Translations under genes and position numbers: made by a program
NCBI RefSeq assembly: GCF_000619945.1
Contig: NZ_JHVC01000001.1
Span: 434,001 to 498,000 of the forward strand
Reading direction: 5' to 3'
Origin: Clostridium lundense DSM 17049
GTDB taxonomy: Bacteria; Bacillota; Clostridia; Clostridiales; Clostridiaceae
DNA: 64,000 nt
Notes under the pieces: generated by a model
Told to the model about the DNA's origin: nothing
Database searches by the model: none
The model's input: only the letters and a program-made list of their open reading frames with translations
Shown here: in pieces, positions 33,342 through 42,815 of the stretch
Layout of the letters: every line of letters begins with the position of its first letter
Numbering within the stretch: position 1 is the stretch's first letter

Positions 33342-35225
33342 TTAATACGAATTACTTTGGGTGAATTTTTTAATTAAATCATTTTTAAGTATAGTATGAG
33401 AATAATCTAATTCTTTTTTATAAAGTGTAGTTAAATCTTTTAGTTTATTGGAACAAGGTATTTTCACGCCTGATTTTATGTTGTAGTAACTATCATAGGC
33501 TGAAAAATATAGTATATCATTATCTATAAATGAACCACTAGAAAAAAGAACTTTATTTGATGAAGAAGTTAAAATATCTTTTCCAAACATATAAGGATTT
33601 CTTAAATTAAACAAATTATCTATAGTAGGATATATATCCATTTGACCTACATATCTGTTATTTATTCCTTTGTATTCATCTTTAGGAAAATGAATTAATA
33701 AAGGAACCTTTTGATACATAAAATAATTGAATTCATTTGGAGAGTTAATTCCATCTAGCTTATAGACATCTTCCATATGATTAGAGGTAACTCCATTATG
33801 ATCTCCATATATAATTATTATTGATTTATCTAAAAGCCCACTTCTATCTAAATTTTTAAGAAATATCCCTAGTTGTTTATCAGAATAATGTATAGAGGAA
33901 AAATAATCTCCTAAAAAGGTTTCTTTAAGATTTCCTTTATTAAAGGTATTATCAGTATTAGTAAAAGGATAATGGCTACTTAAAGTTATCAAGAAGGAAT
34001 AAAAAGGTTCTTTAAAGGAATTAATTTTATCAAAACTTTGATTAAAGAATGATTTATCACTAAGTCCCATGACTATTTCTTCATCTAAATTAAAGCTATG
34101 AGCCCCATAGAAATTTTGAAAACCAAGAGACTTGTACATGACACTTCTATTCCAAAAGCCCTCATTATTTCCATGAAAAACTGCAGTAGTATAACCTTTG
34201 TTTTCTAATAATTTAGGTAATGAATTATAATAATTTGCAGCATATTTATAGTAAATTGCTCCTGAAGACAATGGGTATAAGGAATTATTACATATAAACT
34301 CACTATCAGAGGTGTTACCCTCCATAACCTGATAAAAACAATTATCATAGTATAAACTTCTTTTTATAAATTTATTTAGGTTAGGTGTTATTTCTTCACC
34401 ATTAATCTTTTTATTTATAAGGAAGTTTTGTAGTGACTCAAATTGTATTACTATTAAATTTTTACCTTCTCCTATGCTAGTGAATTCATTAGTTTTTTTC
34501 TCAGACATATTATTTAATAAAAAATTAGTTATTTCTTTCTCACTGTAATTTGTGTTACCCATATCTTTATTATTTCGTATAAAGTAATTATATATATCTA
34601 TAGAATGAAAATTTATATCTCCAAGGATTCTTCCTACATAAAGCTTGTTTGACATGTTCTTTAAAAGTCCAGGTTGTTCATTATCTAAATCATTTATATA
34701 TGAGCTATTAAATACAATGCTTGTTAAAAAAAGTATTAGGGAAACTATTATTCGTTTAATTATATTTATATGAGAGTTTATTTTATTTCTATATATAAGT
34801 ATAATGGGAATTAAAATCAAAATATCTAAAATAAAAAATAAGGTTTGTGTATTTACTAAATTAATAAATGAATTAGTAAAAATTATATCCTTAAAATAGC
34901 CGTTTTTTATGGAGACTATGGATAATAAATCACTAGAACTTTTAAAATAACTAAAATCTACTACATATAACAAACTTATAATTATATTTATAATATACAA
35001 ATAAATAACTCTACTTTTTTGTTTAAATAATAATCCTATAGAAAGTAGCATTAAAAGAGGAAATAAAGTAGGTTTTAATATACTTTTATAATTAAAATAT
35101 GTTGGAGAAATAATTTTTTGAAGATGTATGGATTTAAAAATAGCTAAAAACAAAAACACTATTATATCAATAAATTTATATAAAATATTATAAATATTAT
35201 TGATATAATTTTTTAGTAGTATCAT
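33342..35225 (-). CDS. LTA synthase-family membrane sulfatase
   Basis: A 627-residue polyglycerol-phosphate or phosphoglycerol transferase-like enzyme. Five N-terminal membrane helices (to about 175) lead to an extracellular sulfatase domain. Metal and catalytic residues line up with Staphylococcus LtaS: Glu263 in QFESLQNF, nucleophile Thr305 in GNTSDSEF, and Asp475-His476 in YGDHNG, with His351 (FHGNNEGFW) and His419 (SSHYP) in the substrate site. It probably makes a glycerol-phosphate cell-surface polymer. The SD is AAGGAGG. It is a monocistronic unit, divergent from purL. Confidence 0.92.
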   Translation of the reverse strand: MILLKNYINNIYNILYKFIDIIVFLFLAIFKSIHLQKIISPTYFNYKSILKPTLFPLLMLLSIGLLFKQKSRVIYLYIINIIISLLYVVDFSYFKSSSDLLSIVSIKNGYFKDIIFTNSFINLVNTQTLFFILDILILIPIILIYRNKINSHINIIKRIIVSLILFLTSIVFNSSYINDLDNEQPGLLKNMSNKLYVGRILGDINFHSIDIYNYFIRNNKDMGNTNYSEKEITNFLLNNMSEKKTNEFTSIGEGKNLIVIQFESLQNFLINKKINGEEITPNLNKFIKRSLYYDNCFYQVMEGNTSDSEFICNNSLYPLSSGAIYYKYAANYYNSLPKLLENKGYTTAVFHGNNEGFWNRSVMYKSLGFQNFYGAHSFNLDEEIVMGLSDKSFFNQSFDKINSFKEPFYSFLITLSSHYPFTNTDNTFNKGNLKETFLGDYFSSIHYSDKQLGIFLKNLDRSGLLDKSIIIIYGDHNGVTSNHMEDVYKLDGINSPNEFNYFMYQKVPLLIHFPKDEYKGINNRYVGQMDIYPTIDNLFNLRNPYMFGKDILTSSSNKVLFSSGSFIDNDILYFSAYDSYYNIKSGVKIPCSNKLKDLTTLYKKELDYSHTILKNDLIKKFTQSNSY

Positions 35226-35353
35226 AGTTGTCCTCCTTAAGTCTAAAAATGATTAAATTTGTCCACTATTTAAGATAACATAAGGAAGAATTAATAACAA
35301 TAAACTATTTATTAATTTTTAAATTTTATCTATGAATAATATAAATTATATGT

Positions 35354-35403
35354 TATAATAAATACGAATAAAAAGTATGGATTATAAAATATTGTTCGTA
35401 ATG
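35354..35403 (+). promoter_or_regulatory. purL -10 box and PurR-like operator
   Basis: TATAAT (35354-35359) is followed by AAATACGAATAAA (35360-35372) and ATTGTTCGTAATG (35391-35403), which contain the perfect inverted repeat TACGAA / TTCGTA. Both arms resemble the Bacillus PurBox (AWWWCCGAACWWT) and have a similar spacing (18 bases). The -35 box is poor. The position next to the -10 box would suit repression by PurR. Confidence 0.55.
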
Positions 35404-35421
35404 AGGGGGATAAAAAGCATT

Positions 35422-38400
35422 ATGAAAACTGAAATATTTAGAATTTATGTGGAGAAAAAAAAGGAAATAGATGTAGAAGGAGATGAAATTTTAAAAGATA
35501 TAAAATTAACTTTAGGAATAAACAGTCTAAAGAATATTAGAGTAATAAATAGATATGACATAGAAGGAATTACTAAGGAACAACTAAACAAATCTATAGA
35601 TATAATTTTTTCAGAGCCAGTAGTGGATTATGTATATGAAGAAGAATTATCTTTAGCTACAAGCGAAAGAATATTTGGAGTGGAATATTTACCAGGACAA
35701 TATGATCAAAGAGCGGATTCTGCAATTCAATGTGTTCAAATACTTACCCAAAGTAGTTCGGTTAATATAAAAACTGCAAAAATTTATGTTATAAAAGGAA
35801 ATGTAACTGAAGAAGAATTTAAAAAAATAAAGACATATTGTATAAATAGTGTAGACTCAAAAGAAGCTAGTTTAGAGAAATCTGCATCATTAGAGTTGAA
35901 TTTAGAAACTCCAAGTGATATAAAAATTATAGATAATTTCATTAATTTTAATGAAGAAGAATTAAAACACTTTTTAAATAATGAAGGATTAGCTCTTTCA
36001 TTAAATGATTTAAAGTTTTGTAAGGAATATTTTATAAAGGAAAATAGAAATCCTTCCATTACTGAAATTAAAGTAATTGATACCTATTGGTCTGATCATT
36101 GTAGACATACAACTTTTAATACAATAATTGAAGAGGTTAATATAGAGAACAAAGAAGAAAACATACCTTTAAGAGAAAGTTATGAAAATTATTTGAGTAT
36201 TAGAAAAGATTTATATATTGGAAGAGATAAAAAGCTTTCACTTATGGATATAGCTACTATTGCTATGAAAAAGTTATCTAAAGAAGGAAAATTAAATGAT
36301 TTAGATAAAAGTGAAGAAATAAATGCATGTAGTATTGCAGTAGATATAGAAGTGGATGGAAAATTGGAAAAATGGCTAGTTATGTTTAAAAATGAAACTC
36401 ATAATCATCCTACAGAAATAGAACCTTTTGGTGGAGCAGCTACTTGCTTAGGAGGAGCTATAAGGGATCCACTATCCGGAAGAGCATATGTATATCAAGC
36501 TATGAGAGTAACAGGAAGCGGAGATCCTAGAAAAAGTATTGAGGAAACTTTAGAGGGGAAATTACCTCAGAAAAAAATAACACTATCAGCTGCTAAGGGT
36601 TATAGTTCTTACGGTAATCAAATTGGACTAGCTACTGGTCATGTGTCAGAAGTTTATCATGAAGGCTTTGTGGCTAAGAGAATGGAAGTAGGAGCAGTTA
36701 TAGGAGCAGTAAAGAAAGAAAATGTAATAAGAGAAACTCCAGTGGCAACAGATTGCATTATCTTATTAGGAGGAAAAACAGGAAGAGACGGTTGTGGCGG
36801 AGCAACTGGTTCCTCAAAGGAACATGATGAAAAGTCTATAGTAGAATGTAGTTCGGAAGTTCAAAAAGGAAATGCACCAACAGAAAGAAAAATTCAAAGA
36901 TTTTTTAGAAATGAAGAAGTAATTAAAATGATTAAAAGATGTAATGACTTTGGTGCTGGTGGAGTATCTGTAGCTGTAGGAGAAATTGCTGATGGCTTAA
37001 ATATAAATTTAGATTTAGTTCCTAAAAAATACGAAGGATTAGATGGAACAGAACTTGCTATATCTGAGTCTCAGGAAAGAATGGCTATAGCAATCAGTTC
37101 AGATAATGTAGATAGATTTATAAAACTTGCCCATGAAGAAAACTTAGAGGCTACAAAAATTGGGGAAGTAACAGAAGAAAAAAGGCTTAGAATGTATTGG
37201 AGAGAAAATTTAATTGTAGATTTAGATAGAGAATTTTTAAATTCTAGTGGAGCATCAAGCTATACAAATATAATGGTAAAGGCTCCAGTAGAAAGTGAAA
37301 ACTTCTTTGATAACTATAATAAAGACTATGAAAATTATGAAAGTGCATTTATTAAAACTTTAGAAAAATTAAATGTATGCAGTCAAAAGGGCTTAGTAGA
37401 AAGATTTGATTCATCTATAGGAGCTGGAACTGTTGTAATGCCTTTTGGAGGAAAATATTCATTAACACCTTCTCAAAGTATGGTTGCTAAAGTTCCTATG
37501 TTAGAAGGAGAAACTAATGCTGGTACTATAATGAGTTATGGCTATAACCCTTATATTGGAGAGTGGAGTCCATTTCATGGAGGATTATATGCTGTAATTG
37601 AAGCCGTAGCTAAAATAGTAGCAGCAGGTGGAGATTATAGTAAAATAAGATTAAGTTGTCAAGAATACTTTGAAAAGCTTGGTGACAATCCAGAAAAATG
37701 GGGCAAGCCTTTTGCGGCACTATTAGGAGCATTAAAAGTTCAAACTGCTTTAGATATACCAGCTATAGGTGGAAAAGATAGTATGTCAGGAAGCTTTAAA
37801 GAATTGCATGTACCACCTACTTTAATAGCTTTTGGAGTAAATGTAGTAAATGTGAAAAATGTAATATCACCAGAATTTAAGAATGAAGGTCATAAAGTAG
37901 TATTAATAAGTCTTCCAAGAGATAAACACCATGTACCAAATTTTGAAGAGTTGAAGAAAAACTATGAAAGAATTAATTCTCTTATAAAGACAGGAAAAAT
38001 AATTTCAGCTTATGCAGTAGGAGAAGGTGGTATAGTAGAGGCTGTAAGTAAAATGGCTTTTGGTAATAAAATTGGAGTTAGATTTGAAAAAGATTCTTGG
38101 ATAAATATAGACAACTTGCTTTCACCAGAATATGGCTCTATAGTAGTAGAACTTAATAATGAAGTAAAAGAGGAAGAAGAATTAAAAGGTATTTCTTATA
38201 AATTATTAGGAGAAACAACAGCTGAGTCCTATTTTGTTATAGGTGATGAAAAAATTAATTTAGACAAATTAATTCAGAGTTGGGAATATTCTTTAGAAAG
38301 CGTATTTAAAACTAAAGCAGAAGCTATTGATATAAACATTGAAAACATTAAATACAATAGTGAAGTAAAGAAGACTTCAATATTAAAAAATATTAAACCA

Positions 38401-39192
38401 GAAGTATTTATACCTGTATTTCCAGGAACTAACTGTGAGTATGATACTAGTAGGGCATTTAAAAAGGCAGGTGCAAAATCTAATATAGTAGTGTTTAAAA
38501 ATAATAGCATAATGGATATAGAAGAATCCATAGAAGCTATGGTAAAGGCTATAAATTCATGTAACATATTAATGATTCCTGGAGGTTTTAGTGCAGGAGA
38601 TGAACCTGACGGATCAGGAAAATTTATTGCAACTGTATTTAGAAATGAAAGGATTAAGGAGGCTACTATGAATCTTTTAAATAAAAGAGATGGATTAGCT
38701 TTAGGTATATGCAATGGATTCCAAGCATTAATTAAGTTAGGACTTGTACCTTATGGTGAAATAAGAGAAATAACTGAGGATTCTCCAACACTAACTTACA
38801 ATAAAATTGGAAGACACGTATCTCGTATGGTTAGAACAAAGGTAGTTTCAAATAAGTCTCCTTGGTTTAGCAATGTAAATGTAGAAGACATTTTTACAGT
38901 GCCAGTATCTCATGGTGAGGGAAGATTTGTAGCTTGTGAAGAAGAAATAAAAAGACTTATTGCTAATGGGCAAATAGCTACTCAATATGTAGACTTTGAT
39001 GGAAATGCTACTTATGACATAGAATTTAATCCTAATGGATCTTATTATGCAGTAGAAGGAATAACAAGTCCAGATGGAAGAGTGCTAGGTAAAATGGCAC
39101 ACTCAGAGAGAATAGGAGAAAGAGTTAGCATCAATGTATATGGAGAAATGGATATGAAGATTTTCAAGTCTGGAGTGGAATACTTTAAATAA
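35422..39192 (+). CDS. purL: Phosphoribosylformylglycinamidine synthase, single-chain
   Basis: A 1256-residue enzyme of purine synthesis that converts FGAR and glutamine to FGAM with ATP. It combines an N-terminal PurS-like region (about 1-150), the two ATP-grasp-like synthase halves (with HCRHTTFN, FKNETHNHPTEIEPFGGAATCLGG and GGKDSMSG) and a C-terminal class I glutaminase (FPGTNCEYD, LGICNGFQALIKLG with the nucleophile Cys, and SHGEGRF). Many Firmicutes have three separate proteins instead; this long form is known in clostridia. I chose ATG 35422 after GAGGGGGA (35403-35410): the upstream ATG at 35377 is within the operator and lacks an SD. It is not in a pur operon. Confidence 0.93.
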   Translation: MKTEIFRIYVEKKKEIDVEGDEILKDIKLTLGINSLKNIRVINRYDIEGITKEQLNKSIDIIFSEPVVDYVYEEELSLATSERIFGVEYLPGQYDQRADSAIQCVQILTQSSSVNIKTAKIYVIKGNVTEEEFKKIKTYCINSVDSKEASLEKSASLELNLETPSDIKIIDNFINFNEEELKHFLNNEGLALSLNDLKFCKEYFIKENRNPSITEIKVIDTYWSDHCRHTTFNTIIEEVNIENKEENIPLRESYENYLSIRKDLYIGRDKKLSLMDIATIAMKKLSKEGKLNDLDKSEEINACSIAVDIEVDGKLEKWLVMFKNETHNHPTEIEPFGGAATCLGGAIRDPLSGRAYVYQAMRVTGSGDPRKSIEETLEGKLPQKKITLSAAKGYSSYGNQIGLATGHVSEVYHEGFVAKRMEVGAVIGAVKKENVIRETPVATDCIILLGGKTGRDGCGGATGSSKEHDEKSIVECSSEVQKGNAPTERKIQRFFRNEEVIKMIKRCNDFGAGGVSVAVGEIADGLNINLDLVPKKYEGLDGTELAISESQERMAIAISSDNVDRFIKLAHEENLEATKIGEVTEEKRLRMYWRENLIVDLDREFLNSSGASSYTNIMVKAPVESENFFDNYNKDYENYESAFIKTLEKLNVCSQKGLVERFDSSIGAGTVVMPFGGKYSLTPSQSMVAKVPMLEGETNAGTIMSYGYNPYIGEWSPFHGGLYAVIEAVAKIVAAGGDYSKIRLSCQEYFEKLGDNPEKWGKPFAALLGALKVQTALDIPAIGGKDSMSGSFKELHVPPTLIAFGVNVVNVKNVISPEFKNEGHKVVLISLPRDKHHVPNFEELKKNYERINSLIKTGKIISAYAVGEGGIVEAVSKMAFGNKIGVRFEKDSWINIDNLLSPEYGSIVVELNNEVKEEEELKGISYKLLGETTAESYFVIGDEKINLDKLIQSWEYSLESVFKTKAEAIDINIENIKYNSEVKKTSILKNIKPEVFIPVFPGTNCEYDTSRAFKKAGAKSNIVVFKNNSIMDIEESIEAMVKAINSCNILMIPGGFSAGDEPDGSGKFIATVFRNERIKEATMNLLNKRDGLALGICNGFQALIKLGLVPYGEIREITEDSPTLTYNKIGRHVSRMVRTKVVSNKSPWFSNVNVEDIFTVPVSHGEGRFVACEEEIKRLIANGQIATQYVDFDGNATYDIEFNPNGSYYAVEGITSPDGRVLGKMAHSERIGERVSINVYGEMDMKIFKSGVEYFK

Positions 39193-39248
39193 AGTGCTGT
39201 ACACTTTATTTAAGAGTATAGATAACAGAGTATAGAGCATAGATTAGA
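39191..39248. repeat. Short dispersed repeat after purL, second copy of the 22.6 kb sequence
   Basis: AAAGTG-CTGTA-CACTTT (about 39191-39207) is followed by AGAGTATAGATAACAGAG (39213-39230) and AGCATAGATTAGA (39236-39248). The same order, a hairpin around AAAGTG then AGAGTA-AGATAACAGAG-CATAGATTA, occurs after the aminopeptidase stop at 22625-22666. Confidence 0.5.
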
Positions 39249-39307
39249 AGGATTTTACTCCATTACACTATAGAAAAACTTAGAATAAAAATTATAAATA
39301 ATAAAGA

Positions 39308-39353
39308 ACATACATAGAATTATATAAATTAAATCTATGTATGTTTTTATTTT
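39308..39353 (+). terminator. Intrinsic terminator downstream of purL
   Basis: ACATACATAGA (39308-39318) pairs with TCTATGTATGT (39334-39344), followed by a T-rich run. Confidence 0.75.
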
Positions 39354-39471
39354 TGGGGTAATTTGTTTACAATATGTCGTATATTTGATTATAGTTTCCA
39401 TATTTTGTACAATGAAAGCAAGATTTAATAGTAAATAAATGAGAAATATATCATATAAGAGATAGAGAAAT

Positions 39472-39543
39472 ATGAATATAATTCAGACTGATAGGTTAGG
39501 TTTTAGAGAATTTACACAAGCAGATGTAGTGATCCAATTGTAA
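39472..39543 (+). pseudogene. Remnant of a GNAT acetyltransferase gene (N-terminal part only)
   Basis: A 23-codon frame begins with ATG and reads MNIIQTDRLGFREFTQADVV, which strongly resembles the start of RimJ/RimL-type GNAT acetyltransferases (typically x-T-x-R-L-x-L-R-E-F-x-x-x-D). It stops at TAA and the bases after it do not continue the fold in any frame I can follow. No SD is present. It is best read as the relic of a deleted gene. Confidence 0.5.
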
Positions 39544-39609
39544 TAAAGTATTGTTTAGGTACTATAGATCAATAATATACATTTAAAAAACAAAATTAAC
39601 TACTTAATA

Positions 39610-39664
39610 TTGACAAGAGCCGACCACAGATGTAGACTGAATATATAACTACAAATGTGGTCGG
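39610..39664 (+). promoter_or_regulatory. Promoter and BlaI-type double operator
   Basis: TTGACA (39610-39615) and TAGACT (39633-39638, 17-base spacer) are covered by CCGACCACAGATGTAG (39620-39635), whose near-perfect inverted copy is at 39649-39664. Each arm contains a quasi-palindromic yACAnATGTr core like the TACA-TGTA sites bound by BlaI/MecI repressors. The second arm ends at the SD of the repressor gene. Confidence 0.75.
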
Positions 39665-39675
39665 AGGTATGTGCT

Positions 39676-40053
39676 ATGGGAAAATATAATATTAGTGAAG
39701 CAGAATGGAAAGTGATGACATGTTTATGGAAAGAATCAAATTTAACTTTAAAACAAATTTCACAAAATCTTAAAGATACAAAGTGGAGTTATAGTACTAT
39801 AAGAACATTGGTAACAAGACTTATGGAGAAAGGAGCAATTGATGCAGATAAATCATCATCTTCAAATTTCAAATACTTTCCTGTTGTATCAGAAAAGGAA
39901 TGTAAAGTTCAGGAAACAAAAAATTTTCTTACACGGGTTTTTAATGGATCTGTATCAATGATGATTTCAGCTTTAGCTAAGCAGGAGGAACTTTCTTCAA
40001 AAGAGGTTGAAGAGCTTAAGAAAATTATAGAAAGTATGGATGGTGGTGAGTAG
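39676..40053 (+). CDS. BlaI/MecI-family transcriptional repressor
   Basis: A 125-residue winged-helix repressor. The N-terminal ISEAEWKVMTCLWKESNLTLKQI stretch (about 5-27) and WSYSTIRTLVTRLMEKGAI (about 37-55) are the family DNA-binding signature; the C-terminal part (about 80-125) is the dimerisation helix set, where BlaR1-type proteases cut. I chose ATG 39676 with GGAGG (39663-39667). It lies one base before its partner protease gene and behind a dyad operator, so it is probably self-regulated. No beta-lactamase gene is in the window. Confidence 0.92.
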   Translation: MGKYNISEAEWKVMTCLWKESNLTLKQISQNLKDTKWSYSTIRTLVTRLMEKGAIDADKSSSSNFKYFPVVSEKECKVQETKNFLTRVFNGSVSMMISALAKQEELSSKEVEELKKIIESMDGGE

Positions 40054-40054
40054 T

Positions 40055-41785
40055 ATGATAGATTATTTTATAAATATAACTATTACCACTTCTATTACAG
40101 CATGTATCATTTTAATAGTAAAGAAACTTCTTAAAAGCAAAATTTCTCCCAATTGGCAATTCATCATTTGGATTGTACTTTTTATGAGACTTGTAATTCC
40201 TGTTTTGCCTAAAAGTAATATGAGCATTTTTAATACTGTGCCACAGGTTAAAGATATAGAAGTTTCCCAAAAGTTTATAAAAAGTATTCCATCTGGGACT
40301 AAAGATTTTGCTACAGAAAATATTACTTTAGGAGAAAAAAATAAAGAATTTGTTCTTAGTGAAGTTTTAGTAGATAATATATTTTTTATCTGGGCAGTTG
40401 GTGCAGTAATTATGTTATTGTTTATGAGTATCACATATTACTCATTTCATAAGAAAACAAGAAAACTTAAAATATTAAGTGATTCCGATATTATGTCTAT
40501 ATTAGATAAATGTAGGAAAGCAGTAGAAATAAATAAAGATGTTATTGTAAGATTAGGTGGAGAAACTCCTATGTTAAAGGGGATAATAAAACCAGAAATT
40601 TTATTACCAGAAGGATATACAAAAGAAGAACTTATAAGCGTATTTACCCATGAACTTATACATTATAAGCATAAAGATGTTTTATGGAATATTATAAGCA
40701 CAATATTACTTTGTGTTTATTGGTATAATCCTATTATGTGGTATTGTTCTTTTGTATTTAGAAGAGATATGGAGATTTTATGTGATTATAGAGTTTTAGA
40801 AATTAATAAAAATAAAAAGGAATATTCTAATGTACTTCTTAAAACTGCTTTAAGAAAAAATAAGTTTATATTAGGAACTACATCACTTCAAAATGGAGAG
40901 AAAGATGTAACTAAAAGAATCAAATATATTGCCTATTTTAAGGAACCAAAAGTAATATGGAGCATTGCTATAGTTGTTATTGTAACTTTCATTGCAGTAA
41001 CTTGTCTTACAAATCCAGTGATAAAATCTCATGGGAAATTTAATAAGTCAAAATCTGAAAAACTATATGAATACAAGACGCAGTATGTGGGGACAGCGTA
41101 TAAAGTTGGTAATCTTACTGATTACCTAAATTATTCTGAGTATAAGAATCAATTTTCTTTACAGACAAAATCTGAACCTTATGGTATAACTATAAACTAT
41201 AAAATTAAGCCTGAAGTATTTTCAGAAATAAGCTATAATAAAGTACTAGAAAATGCAGCAGTAATATTTTGTCTTGTAGATAATGTTGACACAGTTACAT
41301 TTGAATTTTGTGATGGAGAGAAAAGTGACAATTTTTCATTTAATCGAGGCCTTTTTAATAGTGCATTTGGAAAGAATATAAGAGAATATTCTTCATCATT
41401 AAAAATATTTAAAGATGAATTTATACCTATGATAAAGAAGCAAGATTGGAGTGAAATAAAGGAAAAAGCAAGCAATTCAAGTACCTTTATTAGAGATGAA
41501 GTAGAAAAAAATCTAGAGATAATAATATCCTCTCCAAAGACATCATCAAATCCTTCAGATTATATTAAGATTCATAGAAAAGAATATGAAAATATTTTAA
41601 AGATGGGAGATGAAGCTTTGGAATATATGCTTTCTTTATTTAAGGATAAAAAAACAAAGGGGCTCAAGTCTCATATTATGATGTCATTATGCATTGATTT
41701 ATTAGGGGATAGAAATAATGTAAAAGAAGGTTCGTATGCCTCTCCAGAACAGTGGTATGAAAAATTTTCTCAAGTTTTACAATAA
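40055..41785 (+). CDS. BlaR1-like M56 membrane metalloprotease with DUF4825-type C-terminus
   Basis: A 576-residue signal-transducing protease. N-terminal membrane helices (about 5-25, 32-50 and 105-130) precede the zinc motif H199-E-L-I-H203; another helix lies about 300-320. The family senses a signal outside and cleaves a BlaI-type repressor inside. The outer C-terminal part (about 335-576) is not a penicillin-binding domain: it has the YVGTAYKVGNLTDYLNY and LQTKSEPYGITINY blocks of DUF4825-like domains and a helical end. It probably responds to something other than beta-lactams. ATG 40055 uses the GGTGGTGAG at the end of the repressor gene. Confidence 0.88.
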   Translation: MIDYFINITITTSITACIILIVKKLLKSKISPNWQFIIWIVLFMRLVIPVLPKSNMSIFNTVPQVKDIEVSQKFIKSIPSGTKDFATENITLGEKNKEFVLSEVLVDNIFFIWAVGAVIMLLFMSITYYSFHKKTRKLKILSDSDIMSILDKCRKAVEINKDVIVRLGGETPMLKGIIKPEILLPEGYTKEELISVFTHELIHYKHKDVLWNIISTILLCVYWYNPIMWYCSFVFRRDMEILCDYRVLEINKNKKEYSNVLLKTALRKNKFILGTTSLQNGEKDVTKRIKYIAYFKEPKVIWSIAIVVIVTFIAVTCLTNPVIKSHGKFNKSKSEKLYEYKTQYVGTAYKVGNLTDYLNYSEYKNQFSLQTKSEPYGITINYKIKPEVFSEISYNKVLENAAVIFCLVDNVDTVTFEFCDGEKSDNFSFNRGLFNSAFGKNIREYSSSLKIFKDEFIPMIKKQDWSEIKEKASNSSTFIRDEVEKNLEIIISSPKTSSNPSDYIKIHRKEYENILKMGDEALEYMLSLFKDKKTKGLKSHIMMSLCIDLLGDRNNVKEGSYASPEQWYEKFSQVLQ

Positions 41786-42131
41786 GATATTTGCTCAGTG
41801 GGGAGGAGGAATTTTGTAAACCACAACAATATATTGCATAAGTTAAATATAATGAGCTGTTGGTAATATATTTATCAGCAGCTTTTTATACATTAAAAGT
41901 GGTCTAAGTTAAATTAGATAGTTATTAATTAAAAGTTTTATTAAGTTATAACACAATATATGATAAAATATGCTATAATTTGTGTAATGAGTTGTATATA
42001 GTAATTACTGCATATAGAAAATTAATTTGTAAAATTAGACAGAGAGAAATATAAAAAATATAATATTAGCATATTATTTGAAGTTAATATTATGGCAAAA
42101 AGGAGTGGGAAATATCAAAGTAAAAAATAAT
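41786..42131. other. Intergenic stretch before the DUF3267 gene
   Basis: It contains a terminator (41855-41888), AT-rich sequence with TATAAT at 41974-41979 lacking a good -35 box, and a strong SD (42099-42105) that leads to ATC, not ATG. No gene is seen. Confidence 0.55.
41855..41888 (+). terminator. Terminator after the M56 protease gene
   Basis: AGCTGTTGGTAA (41855-41866) pairs with TTATCAGCAGCT (41872-41883), one G-U and one mismatch, followed by a T-run. Confidence 0.75.
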
Positions 42132-42722
42132 ATGCCCAAAGCAGACAAAGAAAAACATTTAGCATTAGTTAAAGAACAATGGGTACAATTAAAAGAGCCA
42201 AAATCTATTGGAAGTGCTATATTAATATCAGTTCCAATAATGATACTAAATGCTATAATTACAGTATCAATAATTAACATAGTCTCACCAATTTCTTTGA
42301 AAGAATTTGGATTAAGTGAAAATTCTTTTTCTATAAACATTAATGGATTTCAAATTTTAGGGATATTTTTAACATTAATAATACATGAGTTTATACATTT
42401 AATTTTTATACCAAACTTTATAAAATCAGATGAAACATTTATAGGGCTTACTCCTTTTGGTGGATATGTGTATTCAGAAGAAGTAATAGCTAAATCAAGA
42501 TACATTCTTATTACTATTGCTCCTTTTATTGTTATTTCAATAATACTACCATTGATATTAGGAGTTTTAGGATTATTAAGTCCATCTATGAAGTTTTTAA
42601 TACTTTTAAACTCTATGGGCGCTTCAGTAGATATTTTGAACTTGATTAATGTATTATTCCAAGTACCTTCTAGCTCAAATTTAACAAGTTGTGGTATGAA
42701 TACTTACTGGAAGAAAATTTAA
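42132..42722 (+). CDS. DUF3267-type membrane zincin; start uncertain
   Basis: A membrane protein of about 196 residues (214 if started at TTG 42078) with four helices and the zinc-protease-like motif IHEFIHLIF (HExxH) at the end of the second helix. The later LTPFGGYVYSEE stretch is typical of the DUF3267 family; function is unknown. The SD AAAGGAG (42099-42105) lies eight bases before an in-frame ATC (42114), not a normal start. Candidates are TTG 42078, GTG 42105 (too close to the SD), ATC 42114 and ATG 42132 (no SD). Confidence 0.75.
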   Translation: MPKADKEKHLALVKEQWVQLKEPKSIGSAILISVPIMILNAIITVSIINIVSPISLKEFGLSENSFSININGFQILGIFLTLIIHEFIHLIFIPNFIKSDETFIGLTPFGGYVYSEEVIAKSRYILITIAPFIVISIILPLILGVLGLLSPSMKFLILLNSMGASVDILNLINVLFQVPSSSNLTSCGMNTYWKKI

Positions 42723-42815
42723 AAAATATTATGGTTTGTTTTAAGAAATTCAATGTAATATAAAATATTGGTACGATTTTACAAAATAAAAAGGTTGAGT
42801 AAGGAGGGAAGTATT

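Larger units (their letters stand above)
39193..39675. other. Gene-poor stretch between purL and blaI-like gene
   Basis: These 483 bases contain a dispersed repeat, a terminator, a 23-codon acetyltransferase remnant (39472-39543) and, at the right end, the promoter/operator of the BlaI-like gene. No intact gene is seen. Confidence 0.7.

Noticed and set aside
35226..35421. Purine riboswitch before purL
   Set aside because: No conserved purine-aptamer core was seen, and the leader is too short once the -10 box at 35354 is placed; the PurBox-like dyad is the better explanation.
40055..41785. Beta-lactam resistance sensor
   Set aside because: Although the gene is BlaR1-like, its C-terminal domain lacks penicillin-binding motifs such as SxxK and KTG in the right context, and no beta-lactamase is nearby.
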